Of a stretch of 14,479 bases of DNA, positions 13,727-14,479 are shown piece by piece; the stretch's first letter is position 1; each line of letters opens with the position of its first letter. Both the position numbers and the translations under genes were made by a program. The notes under the pieces are model-generated. The model was not told the origin of the DNA. It worked only from the letters and a program-made list of their open reading frames with translations, and did not search any database. The stretch is taken from positions 1 to 14,479 of the forward strand of contig CAMLEQ010000042.1 in assembly GCA_946479015.1 (NCBI GenBank), written 5' to 3'. The DNA comes from an uncultured Gemmatimonadota bacterium. Lineage in GTDB: Bacteria > Gemmatimonadota > Gemmatimonadetes > Gemmatimonadales > Gemmatimonadaceae.

Positions 13727-14191
13727 TCACCGGTCGGTGTGCGCCGTGCTGTCGGCGCCCTGGCGGCGATGGCCGCGCCGGCCACCGCGATCGCGCATGT
13801 GCTCGCGCATCTGCGCCACGTTCTGGTCGAACACCTTCTGCTGGTCCGGGGTGAGCACGCCCCGGATGTCGGCCATGTGGCGCTGCATCATGTCGCGCAT
13901 CTTGCCGCGCATCGCCTGACGGTCGCCGCCGCTCGAGTCGCGGAGCGTGCGCATCTCGTCGCGATGGCGCGCGCGGATGGTGTCCACCTGCTTCTGCTGC
14001 TCGGGGCTGAGGGTGATCCCCTTGAACAGCATGTTCTCGCGTCCGCCGCGGTGCGCGCGATGCTCGGCGCCGGCCGTGGTGTCGCGGGGCGTCACGCCCT
14101 GCGGCGCCTGCTGCGCGGCGCTGGTGCCGGCGGCCATGCCGGCGGCGAGGACGAAGCCGAGCGCGGACAGCGTGAAGGATTTCCTGGTCAT
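13727..14191 (-). CDS. Spy/CpxP-like periplasmic protein with LTxxQ motifs
   Basis: The 154-residue protein has a clear Sec signal peptide (1-25, cleavage probably near TSA-AQQ). Its mature helical part carries two Spy/CpxP-type motifs, LSPEQ (61-65) and LTPDQ (113-117). Family members are small periplasmic helical proteins that act as chaperones (Spy), as brakes on envelope-stress kinases (CpxP) or as metal sensors (CnrX). This one is rich in His and Met: MRGKMRDMMQRHM around 94-106, MREHM around 128-132, and a basic tail GGRRGHRRQGADSTAHTDR. Metal binding is therefore plausible but unproven. The ATG at 14191 has AGGAG nine bases upstream and puts the signal peptide at the N-terminus. An in-frame ATG at 14299 with GGAGAA would add 36 arginine-rich residues and bury the signal, so it was not chosen. 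It follows a TolC-family gene on the same strand. Confidence 0.87.
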   Translation of the reverse strand: MTRKSFTLSALGFVLAAGMAAGTSAAQQAPQGVTPRDTTAGAEHRAHRGGRENMLFKGITLSPEQQKQVDTIRARHRDEMRTLRDSSGGDRQAMRGKMRDMMQRHMADIRGVLTPDQQKVFDQNVAQMREHMRDRGGRRGHRRQGADSTAHTDR

Positions 14192-14312
14192 GAGCTCGAT
14201 CTCCTGCGATGCTGCCGTCTGTCGTGGGGCGGGGGAGGGACGGCCACCTCCGCGTCGCCCTGCCGGCACCGCGGAAGTGCGGCGCCGGCGCGTGTGCATC
14301 GTCGTTCTCCGA
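14192..14312 (-). other. Spacer between TolC-family gene and Spy-like gene, with an alternative start
   Basis: These 121 bases contain a well-formed start signal on the minus strand: GGAGAA (14310-14305), then ATG at 14299, in frame with the Spy-like gene. It starts right after the TolC stop codon. It could be an N-terminally extended start or simply an upstream coupling signal. No other feature is evident. Confidence 0.4.
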
Positions 14313-14479
14313 TCAGCCGATCGCGGCGTGCGACGGGTCGAGATCCCCCACCGCGTACGCGATCATGGTGCGCTGGAGCACCAGCGCGTAGCGCGCGCTC
14401 ACGAGCGAGCTCCGCGCCTGCACCTGTGCCGCCCTGGCCTGCGTCAGCTCCACCAGCGTGGCGGCGCCCACGCGATACC
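14313..14479 (-). CDS. TolC-family outer-membrane efflux protein, 3' end only
   Basis: The last 54 codons of a gene that enters from beyond the right edge, ending in TGA at 14315-14313. The peptide begins YRVGAATLVELTQARAAQVQ, continues ARSSLVSARYALVLQRTMIA and ends YAVGDLDP plus six residues. The pattern YRVGAATLVELTQARAAQVQAR followed by a helix and a VGDL ending is the typical C-terminal helix of TolC-type efflux ducts. It lies on the same strand as the Spy-like gene, 121 bases upstream of it, so the two may be co-transcribed. It is a different gene from the tolC-like gene at 7878-9356, so a second export system probably extends to the right. Confidence 0.85.
   Translation of the reverse strand, partial: YRVGAATLVELTQARAAQVQARSSLVSARYALVLQRTMIAYAVGDLDPSHAAIG

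Noticed and set aside
11029..13785. Two long minus-strand frames antisense to the RND pump
   Set aside because: Both are rich in His, Arg and Gln with no recognisable domain, while the pump frame matches its family from end to end.
14192..14299. Longer N-terminus for the Spy-like protein starting at ATG 14299
   Set aside because: It would place the signal peptide 36 residues inside the protein. ATG 14191 has its own AGGAG site. The alternative is mentioned because its ribosome binding site is also good.

Overview
This window is a very GC-rich (clearly above 65 percent) stretch of bacterial chromosome. Signal peptides, lipoprotein signals, a tripartite RND efflux system and TolC-type outer-membrane proteins point to a diderm (Gram-negative-type) organism. 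The mix of a PadR regulator, a short family-M49-like metallopeptidase lipoprotein, RND efflux genes and an RsrA-like anti-sigma factor would fit a Gemmatimonadota-like soil bacterium. That placement is inference from overall character; no marker gene is present.

Layout. On the left, a PadR-family repressor (minus strand) faces away from a 77-residue protein of unknown function. The 281 bp between them carry a likely operator and a heptanucleotide tandem repeat. A perfect 18-bp hairpin separates the small gene from a convergent gene for a secreted M49-like zinc peptidase. Divergent from the peptidase is a formate/nitrite-transporter-family channel, followed by a poly-C tract and a 585-residue AlbA_2/ATPase/winged-helix protein. 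Past its stop codon lies a 386-bp non-coding region with six TTATGA-type motifs, DnaA-box-like motifs and a good intrinsic terminator, and then a pentapeptide-repeat protein.

The centre holds a minus-strand operon of an ECF sigma factor and a small soluble zinc anti-sigma factor. The anti-sigma metal-ligand spacing matches the redox sensor RsrA. Upstream of the sigma gene is a GGGAAC-N18-GTT sequence, the promoter pattern used by SigR/SigH-type sigma factors, which suggests a self-activating thiol or oxidative stress circuit. Divergent from it is a tightly overlapping three-gene operon: a CzcC/TolC-like outer-membrane lipoprotein, an unusual periplasmic adaptor, and a heavy-metal-type RND pump of 1039 residues. 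A bidirectional terminator separates this from a convergent pair, a Spy/CpxP-like periplasmic protein and the 3' end of a second TolC-family gene that runs off the right edge. The right half is therefore an envelope stress and efflux neighbourhood.

No tRNA, rRNA, CRISPR array, insertion sequence or intact phage gene was recognised. The most unusual parts are the motif-dense region at 5596-5850, the RsrA-like circuit with its matching promoter, the adaptor that seems to lack a lipoyl domain, and the HEVAH-type M49-like peptidase.
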